The translations under genes were made by a program, and so were the position numbers. 5,620 nucleotides of DNA from Bacteroidales bacterium (GTDB taxonomy: Bacteria > Bacteroidota > Bacteroidia > Bacteroidales > UBA932): positions 1-5,620 of the forward strand of contig JAFVDC010000041.1 in NCBI GenBank assembly GCA_017478685.1, read 5' to 3'. Numbering within the stretch: the first letter of the stretch is position 1; the number at the start of each line of letters is the position of its first letter. The notes below the pieces were generated by a model that had not been told where the DNA came from, ran no database searches, and saw only the letters and a list, made by a program, of their open reading frames with translations. Of this stretch, positions 1 through 5,620 are shown piece after piece.

Positions 1-2
1 CG

Positions 3-908
3 TTCTCCGACGGCCGCGGCCGCTGGAACTACACCTTCGCCGTGCGTTCCGAGGGTTCCTCCTATGCGGGCGGCGCCACCGTCACCCGTGGCGGCGATGC
101 CGGCACTGTTCCCACCCTGTGGTTCAACTACGACCCCACGGATGTCCGCCGTGACATCACCTGCGTCAACTGGCGCTGGAACGCCGACAACGAGCAGGAA
201 CTTGTCGGTATCCAGAGATGGTATTTCGGCAAGTACCGCTTTGATTGGATGGAAAACAACCCCTACACCGGCGGTAACGACGACGGCATCAAGCCCGTGG
301 CCCTCCGTTATGCCGACATCCTCCTGATGGCTGCCGAAATCGCCAACGAAACCGGCGACCTTGCATCCGCAAAGGATTATCTTCTGGAAGTCCGTAAGCG
401 TGCCTTCAAGGGCAACGAAGATGCTGCCGAGACCTATGTCAACGCCATCTCCAGCAAGTCCGACATGTTCAATGCCATAGTGGACGAACGTGCTTTTGAA
501 TTCTGCGGTGAGATGACCCGTAAGTTCGACCTCATCCGCTGGGGCAAGCTGAAGGAAAAGATGGATCAGGCCAAGAAGGACATGAAGAACCTCCGCGACC
601 TTACCGGAAAATATGCCAATGTAAATGGCCTGGGCGGTGACGTCTACTGGCAGCTTGACGGTGACAAGGTTGTCATCTACGGCTTCAGCGGAGAAGTTAC
701 AAAACCTTCCGGAGCTTGGGAAAAGAAGGCCGAATACTTCAACAAGACTGTTGATAGCAAGGGTCTTGACACTGGCCTCTATGACGCCCTTATCGAAGGT
801 ATTTATGCTGAAGATCCCGAGCAGCACATGTTCTGGCCTATTTTCCGCACCACGTTGATTAACAGCCAGGGTACTATTGTAAACGATTACGGCTACGAGA
901 ATCTTTAA
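3..908 (+). CDS. SusD/RagB-family outer-membrane glycan-binding lipoprotein, C-terminal part (5' truncated by window edge)
   Basis: The reading frame is open from base 3, so the GTG at 42 is an internal valine codon and not the start. 301 residues precede the TAA, roughly the C-terminal half of a typical 500-600-residue SusD protein. Family hallmarks are visible: the helix segment RYADILLMAAEIANETGD followed by a TPR-like helix pair with EVRKRAF, then the block IVDERAFEFCGE..RKFDLIRWGKL, and a near-terminal FWPI followed by a C-terminal GY motif (NDYGYENL). By family knowledge, SusD proteins are surface lipoproteins that sit as a lid on a SusC TonB-dependent transporter and bind oligosaccharides for import. 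The SusC gene and the N-terminal lipobox would lie left of the window. The next gene begins 11 nt after the stop, so the two are very likely co-transcribed. The ligand cannot be read from this fragment; pectin is inferred from the neighbours. Confidence 0.95.
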   Translation, partial: FSDGRGRWNYTFAVRSEGSSYAGGATVTRGGDAGTVPTLWFNYDPTDVRRDITCVNWRWNADNEQELVGIQRWYFGKYRFDWMENNPYTGGNDDGIKPVALRYADILLMAAEIANETGDLASAKDYLLEVRKRAFKGNEDAAETYVNAISSKSDMFNAIVDERAFEFCGEMTRKFDLIRWGKLKEKMDQAKKDMKNLRDLTGKYANVNGLGGDVYWQLDGDKVVIYGFSGEVTKPSGAWEKKAEYFNKTVDSKGLDTGLYDALIEGIYAEDPEQHMFWPIFRTTLINSQGTIVNDYGYENL

Positions 909-919
909 TCTGACGCATT

Positions 920-988
920 ATGAACTACAAGAATATACTTAAAGTCTCACTGGCAGTGCTGGCCTCCGTGGCCGTCCTTGCCGGCTGC
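920..988 (+). other. Lipoprotein signal peptide and lipobox of the 920-4483 protein
   Basis: The first 23 codons encode a short positively charged start (MNYKNILK), a hydrophobic stretch rich in Ala, Val and Leu, and the lipobox LAGC with the acylated cysteine at residue 23. This supports signal peptidase II processing and fixes the start codon at 920. The residues after Cys (AKKEFEE) are charged and include acidic positions. This loosely resembles the lipoprotein export signals known to direct Bacteroidota lipoproteins to the cell surface; surface display is therefore inferred, not shown. Confidence 0.9.
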
Positions 989-3900
989 GCCAAGAAGGAA
1001 TTTGAGGAAATCACCGAGATTACCCTTTCCCGTTGCCTTGAGCCGCAGAATCTCAGCGCCCGCGTTGACGTTGCTACCGGAGACAATGTGCTCTTCGGCT
1101 GGGACGTAAACAAGGACGCCCAACTATACCTCCTCACCGTTTACGGTGACGCCGAACTCACCAACGAGGTGAAAAACTGGGAACTTGAGCCTTCGGCCGT
1201 TCCTTTCCTTACCCGCCTTACTGCAGACCAGAAATACTGGTTCACCGTCCAGGCCTTCAGGGTTGATGCAGACGGCTTCAGGATTGAAGAGAGCGCTTCC
1301 AAGATTGCGGTCTTTGACAGCGAAAGCGGAATCAAGACCTATGCCGTGAAGGACAACCTCTTCCTTGAGCTTACCGGTATCTCTGAGAATTCCGTGTCTC
1401 TCGCATGGAGCAAGGATGTGTCTGACTTCGAAGAAGTTACAGACCTACAGGCTGTTCCCGTGAAGGGCGGTAAAACCGTGAAGAAGGAACTCTCCGCCGC
1501 CGAAAAGACTGCTGCCGCAGCCACCATCGACGGCCTTGAGGCTTCCACCGAGTACCAGATCACCCTCTTCTACCTCAGCGCAAGCCGTGGCACCAAGGAC
1601 GTTTGGACCAAGGCCGCTCAGGGCAGTGCCGTTCGCATCAGCACCTCCGAGGAACTCAAGAGCGCGGCGGCAAGCGGTGGTGAGTACTATCTTGCTTACA
1701 GTGAAGCTCCATATTCAATGGGTACGGCAGCTCCTTCTTCAAGCTTCTCTGTTGTAGGAGAACTTGGCCCGGATGGCGTCCGTCCTGTTGTCTCAGGATC
1801 GGTGGCTCTGGACAATCTAAATAATGCCTCTGCAAATATTTATTTTGAAAGCATTACATTTGATGGTGGAGGCACCTCCTCACGTCTTGTTGACCAGACG
1901 GCCAAAACTACTCCTGTGGTTGGCAGTATCAAGTATGTAAATTGCGGGGTAACCAACTACAAGTGCGGCTTCTTCTACGACGCCAACGATGATGCGCTTG
2001 TAACCATAAGTGAGTTTATCCTTGAATCCTGCGACATCTGGAATGTCATTGGAACTGGCGGAGACGCATTTGACATTCGTAAAGCCGCTGACATCAAGTC
2101 TATCAAGTTCGTCAACAATACCATTTACGACGGTATCCGTTCATTCTTCCGCATAGATGCCAATGACAATATCAAGCTTGGGACCATTGAGTTCAGCAAC
2201 AATACCGTGAAGAATGTCGCCACTATGGATGACAGTAACAACCGCGGTGTCTTTGCTATTCGTGTTCCCTACGAGCTTATTCTCAAGAACAACCTGTTCT
2301 TGTGGGAAGACACTCCCGGAAAGGAAGGACAGAATGCCGATAAAAAGTGGCTTGAACTTGCGCACCTGTTCCAGGATAACTCCAACACCGTTGTTCCTAC
2401 ACTGAATGCTTCAAACAACTATTCATATGCCCACGGTGATGCATTCTTTGCCAAAGTGTCTGCGGCAGATGCCGGATTTACCGTGATGAATGTTGATCCT
2501 TGCTACAATTCTAAGGGCAATTTCTTCAACCTCGCTGCTCAGGATCTGATCGAAAAGCAAGTTGGCGCATCCAAATGGTGGCTGTCATATGTGGAGAAAC
2601 CCGAAGACCTTACCCAGAACGTTGTCAGCGCCCCTCATGTGTGGAACCTGCAGAACGCGACTCTCTTTGCCGGTGAGGTGAAGAACTCCCGCGTCCGCGA
2701 CGAGCTTCTCCTTGTTGGTACTGAGCAGACTCCCCTCAATGCCGACGGCGGAATCAACTTCCTTAGCGCCACGGTCCTTAGCCGCAGGGGCATGCCCGAA
2801 GAAGGCTACGCTGCATTCAAGATTGACGCTCCCGGTTCAGTAGACATTCTCCTTGCAGATCCTGCCAAGGCCGGAGGCAGCGTGGTCATTGCCCTCGCCG
2901 ATGACAATGGTCTCAATGTTCAGGGTGGTGCAGCAGTTTCCTCCGACGGTGTCCAGAAGATTCTGGTTCCTAAGGTAGACGGTGAAGGCACCATCTATAT
3001 CTATGCCCTTGGCGCAGTCTCCATGACTAAACTCGCTTGGAGCGCAGACACAAAGGGTGGCAACAAGGTGCTTGCTACGCCTAAACTCAACGTAGATCCT
3101 GTAACGGTAATGGAAGGAGATGAAACTGAAATCGCCGTCTCTTGGGCCGAAGTTGAACATGCTGCTTCCTATCAACTTAAATTCAACAAGAAGACAGTTG
3201 AACTTGAAGAGGGTGCTCTTTCATACACCGTTCCCGCAGAGACCATTGCCGGTCTCAAGGCTGGTCTGTACGGATTCACAATCGTGGCCGTCCCCGCAGA
3301 GGAAGACATTTACTACGTAGAATCCGAGACCGGAATGGCATCCATCGCCATCCAGCCTAAGGGTGAGGAACCTCAGGAGACAATCAAGACGCTCACCTGG
3401 GACTTCACCGCAGACTTCGACGCTAAGATTGAAGTTTCAGACAGTCAGTTGTATCAGTATGATGGCGGCGCCGTGAGCGTTGTAGCATCTCCTTCAGCTA
3501 CGGAAGCTCTTTATTTTGCTCCCAATGGCAAGAAGATAAGCAATGCCGAAAAGGCCTGTGATGCTGATGGAATCACCTATCATCCCATTACTTATGGCGG
3601 CGGTGATGCCTACATGTTTGTGTATACTGCCAAGAGCGGTATCCTGAGGGTAACTGCAACAGTTGGTAAGTCGGTGACAGAGACCGGTGCCTGCGACATC
3701 CAGATTGCAACAGGTCCTGAGGTTGTGGCCAGAAAGTCCCTGACCACCTTAGGAGACAAGGAAGCCCTGTCCTGCTACGATCCTTCAGTCGCAGGGATGG
3801 ACGCCAAGACATTCGAGTGGGAAATAACCAATACTGACGGAACGCCTAAGGTAATAGCCATTACCAAACCTTCCGGAGCCAATTCTCCTTGGATTTTCAA

Positions 3901-4483
3901 GGTGGAGTTTGTATACTCAGAAGGTGGTGCGGCCCCTGCACCTGTTAAGTATCGCTGGGATTTCACGCCCGAATACGACACTGCCAAGATTGAGGTTTCT
4001 GACAGCCAGCTGTATCAGTACGATGCCGGAGTTGCAACAGTCGTAGCTTCTCCTTCGGCTACGGAGGCTCTCTACTTTGCCCCTAACGGCAAGAAGATAA
4101 GCCACGCCGAAAAGCTTTGTGATGCAGACGGCATCACATATCACCCCATTACTTACGGAGGCGGTGACGCTTACATGTTTGTGTATACTGCCAAGAGCGG
4201 TATCCTGAGGGTAACTGCTACAGTTGGTAAGTCGGTGACAGAGACCGGTGCCTGTGACATCCAGATTGCAACAGGTCCTGAGGTTGTGGCCAGAAAGTCC
4301 CTGACCACCTTAGGAGACAAGGAAGCCCTGTCCTGCTACGACCCTTCAGTCGCAGGGATGGACGCCAAGACATTCGAGTGGGAAATAACCAATACTGACG
4401 GAACGCCTAAGGTAATAGCCATTACCAAACCTTCCGGAGCCAATTCTCCCTGGATTTTTGCCGTGGAGTTTGAGGCCAACTAA
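920..4483 (+). CDS. Large surface lipoprotein: Fn3-like domains, DUF4957/DUF5123-type beta-helix, and two tandem C-terminal domains
   Basis: This 1187-residue protein has no enzyme motif I can recognise and is probably a carbohydrate-binding accessory protein of the PUL. The ATG at 920 opens a type II signal peptide. Fn3-like segments lie at about residues 38-135 (opening RCLEPQNLSA, as is common in DUF4957/DUF5123 proteins) and 139-237. Residues ~238-565 look like a right-handed beta-helix: Asn-rich rungs recur about every 27-30 residues, for example FVNNTIYDG, FSNNTVKNV and LKNNLF. Residues ~567-714 look like a beta-sandwich (FKIDAPGSVDI, then IYIYALG). A third Fn3-like domain spans ~719-820. 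Two near-identical domains occupy 827-997 and 1013-1184. By family knowledge, such proteins are commonly encoded just after SusC/SusD in pectin-related loci. The calcium-binding Asp cluster and catalytic Arg/Lys of pectate lyases were not recognised, so binding is favoured over cleavage. A highly divergent lyase cannot be excluded. The 11-nt gap to the susD-like gene implies one operon. Domain names come from recalled family patterns, not a search. Confidence 0.9.
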   Translation: MNYKNILKVSLAVLASVAVLAGCAKKEFEEITEITLSRCLEPQNLSARVDVATGDNVLFGWDVNKDAQLYLLTVYGDAELTNEVKNWELEPSAVPFLTRLTADQKYWFTVQAFRVDADGFRIEESASKIAVFDSESGIKTYAVKDNLFLELTGISENSVSLAWSKDVSDFEEVTDLQAVPVKGGKTVKKELSAAEKTAAAATIDGLEASTEYQITLFYLSASRGTKDVWTKAAQGSAVRISTSEELKSAAASGGEYYLAYSEAPYSMGTAAPSSSFSVVGELGPDGVRPVVSGSVALDNLNNASANIYFESITFDGGGTSSRLVDQTAKTTPVVGSIKYVNCGVTNYKCGFFYDANDDALVTISEFILESCDIWNVIGTGGDAFDIRKAADIKSIKFVNNTIYDGIRSFFRIDANDNIKLGTIEFSNNTVKNVATMDDSNNRGVFAIRVPYELILKNNLFLWEDTPGKEGQNADKKWLELAHLFQDNSNTVVPTLNASNNYSYAHGDAFFAKVSAADAGFTVMNVDPCYNSKGNFFNLAAQDLIEKQVGASKWWLSYVEKPEDLTQNVVSAPHVWNLQNATLFAGEVKNSRVRDELLLVGTEQTPLNADGGINFLSATVLSRRGMPEEGYAAFKIDAPGSVDILLADPAKAGGSVVIALADDNGLNVQGGAAVSSDGVQKILVPKVDGEGTIYIYALGAVSMTKLAWSADTKGGNKVLATPKLNVDPVTVMEGDETEIAVSWAEVEHAASYQLKFNKKTVELEEGALSYTVPAETIAGLKAGLYGFTIVAVPAEEDIYYVESETGMASIAIQPKGEEPQETIKTLTWDFTADFDAKIEVSDSQLYQYDGGAVSVVASPSATEALYFAPNGKKISNAEKACDADGITYHPITYGGGDAYMFVYTAKSGILRVTATVGKSVTETGACDIQIATGPEVVARKSLTTLGDKEALSCYDPSVAGMDAKTFEWEITNTDGTPKVIAITKPSGANSPWIFKVEFVYSEGGAAPAPVKYRWDFTPEYDTAKIEVSDSQLYQYDAGVATVVASPSATEALYFAPNGKKISHAEKLCDADGITYHPITYGGGDAYMFVYTAKSGILRVTATVGKSVTETGACDIQIATGPEVVARKSLTTLGDKEALSCYDPSVAGMDAKTFEWEITNTDGTPKVIAITKPSGANSPWIFAVEFEAN
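1631..2617 (+). other. Beta-helix-like (DUF4957/DUF5123-type) region of the lipoprotein
   Basis: Residues ~238-566 contain recurrent short beta-strand motifs with stacked Asn or Cys positions: NIYFESITFDG near residue 306, IKYVNCGVTNY near 337, FILESCDIWNV near 366, IKFVNNTIYDG near 395, TIEFSNNTVKNV near 422, ELILKNNLF near 452 and NASNNYSY near 496. This spacing and pattern is typical of parallel beta-helix proteins related in fold to pectate lyases. The segment ends near the tryptophan pair W553-W554. The DNA over about 1800-2560 is visibly more AT-rich than the flanking Fn3-coding DNA. The domain label is recalled and should be confirmed by a profile search. Confidence 0.7.
3398..3910 (+). 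repeat. Tandem domain repeat, copy 1 (171 codons) within the lipoprotein gene
   Basis: This copy encodes residues 827-997, from WDFTADFD to SPWIFKVEF. It is an all-beta-looking domain of the kind attached to Bacteroidota pectate lyases and PUL lipoproteins (WDF start, a central glycine-rich YGGGDAYMF, then ILRVTATVG strands). I infer a beta-sandwich with possible carbohydrate-binding function. Three cysteines are visible, at CDADG, ACDIQ and SCYDP. Copy 2 lacks none of these. A 15-residue linker (VYSEGGAAPAPVKYR) separates it from copy 2. Confidence 0.95.
3956..4471 (+). repeat. Tandem domain repeat, copy 2 (172 codons) within the lipoprotein gene
   Basis: This copy encodes residues 1013-1184, from WDFTPEYDT to SPWIFAVEF, and is followed only by EAN and the stop. 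It carries one extra codon (Thr, at 3980) relative to copy 1. Aligned codon by codon, bases 3986-4171 differ from 3425-3610 at 36 of 186 positions but change only 6 of 62 residues. Bases 4172-4456 differ from 3611-3895 at only 4 of 285 positions, all synonymous. The two halves of the repeat therefore have very different divergence. Confidence 0.95.
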
Positions 4484-4491
4484 TTTTTCCA

Positions 4492-4523
4492 AAGGGACCC
4501 GGGCCTGACCGCCCGGCTCCCTT
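4492..4523 (+). terminator. GC-rich hairpin 8 nt after the lipoprotein stop codon; possible terminator
   Basis: A 13-position stem pairs 4492-4504 (AAGGGACCCGGGC) with 4511-4523 (GCCCGGCTCCCTT), with a single C-C mismatch and a 6-nt loop. Its position directly after the TAA at 4481-4483 suggests transcription termination or 3'-end protection of the PUL mRNA. There is no T-run after it on the + strand (CCAAGACCTC follows), so it is not a canonical intrinsic terminator. On the opposite strand the downstream sequence is also not a clean U-tract. Hairpin existence is certain; the terminator role is tentative. Confidence 0.5.
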
Positions 4524-4529
4524 CCAAGA

Positions 4530-4563
4530 CCTCAGGTGCAAAAACGGGCCAAAATGCACCTGG
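4530..4563. repeat. Intergenic dyad element, copy 1
   Basis: A perfect 8-bp inverted repeat, CAGGTGCA (4533-4540) and TGCACCTG (4555-4562), flanks a 14-nt spacer, AAAACGGGCCAAAA. The 30-nt dyad matches copy 2 at 28 positions; adding the shared CCT before and G after makes a 34-nt unit. It could be a REP-like dispersed element, a regulator site or an RNA hairpin. The sequence alone does not decide between these. Confidence 0.85.
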
Positions 4564-4580
4564 AAAGGCAAAAAACAGGG

Positions 4581-4614
4581 CCTCAGGTGCAAAATCGGCC
4601 CAAAATGCACCTGG
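4581..4614. repeat. Intergenic dyad element, copy 2
   Basis: The same 8-bp arms, CAGGTGCA (4584-4591) and TGCACCTG (4606-4613), flank a 14-nt spacer, AAATCGGCCCAAAA. It starts exactly 51 nt after copy 1 and lies 32 nt before the uxaC start codon. The two copies differ by one A/T and one G/C change, both inside the spacer, while the arms are identical. There is no T-run after the dyad, so it does not look like a terminator for + strand transcription. Confidence 0.85.
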
Positions 4615-4645
4615 CGCAACAGAAACTAATAAAACACTACATACT

Positions 4646-5620
4646 ATGGCTTTTATCAACCCGGATTTCATGCTCCAGACGGAGACCGCTAAAAGACTAT
4701 TCCATGAGCACGCGGAGAAGATGCCCATCATCGACTACCACTGCCACCTTGTTCCCCAGCAGATTGCAGAGAACATCCAGTTCCGTGACATAACCCAGCT
4801 GTGGCTGGTGGACGGTCACTACGGAGACCACTACAAGTGGCGCGCAATGAGGGCAAACGGCGTGAGCGAGGATTACCTCACCGGAGGCAAGTACTCAAGC
4901 TGGGAGACCTTTGAGAAGTGGGCTCAGACTGTTCCTTACACCATGAGGAATCCCCTCTACCACTGGACCCACCTGGAACTGAGCCGCGTATTCGGCATAG
5001 AGAAACTCCTGTGCCCCGCCACCGCGCGTGAAATCTTTGAAGAGTGCAACGCCAAACTTGCAACTCCTGAGTTCCGCGGCCAGGCCCTCATCCGTAAGTT
5101 CAACGTAGAGACCGTGTGCACCACCGACGACCCCGCCGATGACCTCCGCTGGCACAAAAAGATTGCCGCCGAGCCCTTCGGCACAAAGGTCATCCCCGCC
5201 TGGCGCCCGGACAAAGCCATGGCAATAGAGGATCCCAAGGCCTACAAGGCATACCTCCAGCAACTTGGAGAGGCGGCCGATATGGAGATTGACTCCTACG
5301 CCGACCTTTGCGAAGCCCTCCAGAAGCGTCACGACTACTTTGCCGCCAACGGCTGCAAACTCTCCGACCACGGCCTTGAGAACTTCTACGCAGAAGATTA
5401 CACCGAACTTGAGATAGAAGCCATCTTCAAGCTTGTCCTCCTTGGAAAGCGTCCAAGCGAAAGGGAACTGAACAAGTTCCGCAGCGCCTTCCTCCACGAC
5501 CAGGCAGTCATGGACTGCAAGGCTGGCTGGGCACAGCAGTTCCACATTGGCGCTATCCGCAACAACAACACCAAGATGTTCAACCTGGTGGGCCCCGATA
5601 CCGGCTTTGACGCTATCCAC
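4646..5620 (+). CDS. uxaC: Uronate isomerase (glucuronate/galacturonate isomerase), 3' truncated by window edge
   Basis: This cytoplasmic enzyme converts D-galacturonate to D-tagaturonate and D-glucuronate to D-fructuronate, the entry step of hexuronate catabolism. The window holds 325 of roughly 470 expected codons with no stop before the edge. Recognisable blocks include the amidohydrolase-superfamily metal motif DYHCHL (H32, H34), DHYKWRAMRANGV (61-73), NPLYHWTHLEL (102-112), TTDDP (159-163), PAWRPDK (184-190), GCKLSDHGL (236-244) and HIGAIRNNN (300-308). The later conserved blocks near the C-terminus lie outside the window. The ATG at 4646 is chosen because the protein then begins MAFINPDFMLQTETA, matching the family N-terminus. 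No Shine-Dalgarno is seen, only an A-rich leader. The gene is separated from the PUL lipoprotein by 162 nt containing a hairpin and paired dyads, so it may have its own transcription unit, though no Bacteroides-type promoter motif was found. Its location supports a uronate-rich substrate such as pectin. Confidence 0.97.
   Translation, partial: MAFINPDFMLQTETAKRLFHEHAEKMPIIDYHCHLVPQQIAENIQFRDITQLWLVDGHYGDHYKWRAMRANGVSEDYLTGGKYSSWETFEKWAQTVPYTMRNPLYHWTHLELSRVFGIEKLLCPATAREIFEECNAKLATPEFRGQALIRKFNVETVCTTDDPADDLRWHKKIAAEPFGTKVIPAWRPDKAMAIEDPKAYKAYLQQLGEAADMEIDSYADLCEALQKRHDYFAANGCKLSDHGLENFYAEDYTELEIEAIFKLVLLGKRPSERELNKFRSAFLHDQAVMDCKAGWAQQFHIGAIRNNNTKMFNLVGPDTGFDAIH

Noticed and set aside
42..44. 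GTG as a start codon of the SusD-like gene
   Set aside because: The frame is open to the left edge and the missing N-terminal half of a SusD protein is expected there, so this is an internal Val codon.
2837..3175. Minus-strand 112-codon open frame within the lipoprotein gene
   Set aside because: It is fully antisense to a conserved-looking coding region, has no ribosome-binding context, and shows no recognisable domain.
3398..4471. Template/variable repeat pair of a diversity-generating retroelement
   Set aside because: The differences are mainly synonymous third-position changes of all types and not adenine-directed substitutions, and no reverse transcriptase is visible.
4530..4614. The two dyads as a minimal CRISPR array
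   Set aside because: Only two copies with a 17-nt intervening segment, strong internal dyads and no cas genes; a CRISPR spacer would be longer.
4484..4645. Bacteroides-type promoter (TTTG at -33, TAnnTTTG at -7) for uxaC
   Set aside because: No TTTG occurs on the + strand in this interval, so no promoter could be placed. The gene may be read from upstream or from a divergent promoter.
4422..4731. Minus-strand open frames across the intergenic region whose translations contain repeated peptides such as QVHFGP or GAFW
   Set aside because: The peptide repetition is simply the two DNA dyads read in overlapping frames, and no start signal or conserved protein supports a gene.
4895..5620. Long minus-strand open frame (241 codons) opposite uxaC
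   Set aside because: It lies antisense to a clearly conserved UxaC coding sequence and its translation has no recognisable family features. Codon bias in the real gene explains the lack of stops.

Overview
The window reads as part of a polysaccharide-utilisation locus (PUL) from a member of the Bacteroidota, most likely Bacteroidales. The evidence is a SusD/RagB-type protein, a lipoprotein with Bacteroidota-style architecture, no obvious Shine-Dalgarno sequences, and a UxaC resembling Bacteroides versions. The coding regions are moderately GC-rich. That fits several Bacteroidales families, and I cannot assign a genus. All three genes are on the + strand.

Layout: (1) 3-908 is the C-terminal ~300 residues of a SusD-like outer-membrane glycan-binding lipoprotein, cut by the left edge; a susC gene would be expected upstream. 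(2) 920-4483 starts 11 nt later and encodes a 1187-residue predicted surface lipoprotein. It has two N-terminal fibronectin-III-like domains, a right-handed beta-helix-like region of the DUF4957/DUF5123 kind, a beta-sandwich segment, a third Fn3-like domain, and two tandem copies of a ~171-residue domain. (3) 4484-4645 is a 162-nt intergenic region with a strong GC-rich hairpin just after the stop codon and two nearly identical 34-nt dyad elements 51 nt apart. (4) 4646-5620 is the first 325 codons of uronate isomerase uxaC, cut by the right edge.

Working model (inference): SusD and the beta-helix lipoprotein capture a uronate-containing polysaccharide, probably pectin, at the cell surface. 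UxaC then isomerises the released galacturonate or glucuronate in the cytoplasm. No lyase or glycosidase gene is visible, so the substrate is inferred only from uxaC and from the usual company of DUF4957/DUF5123 proteins.

I found no clearly new system. The observations most worth checking are the mosaic divergence between the two C-terminal repeats (5' parts about 81% identical at DNA level, mostly synonymous; 3' parts about 99% identical, with a sharp boundary) and the paired intergenic dyad elements upstream of uxaC.
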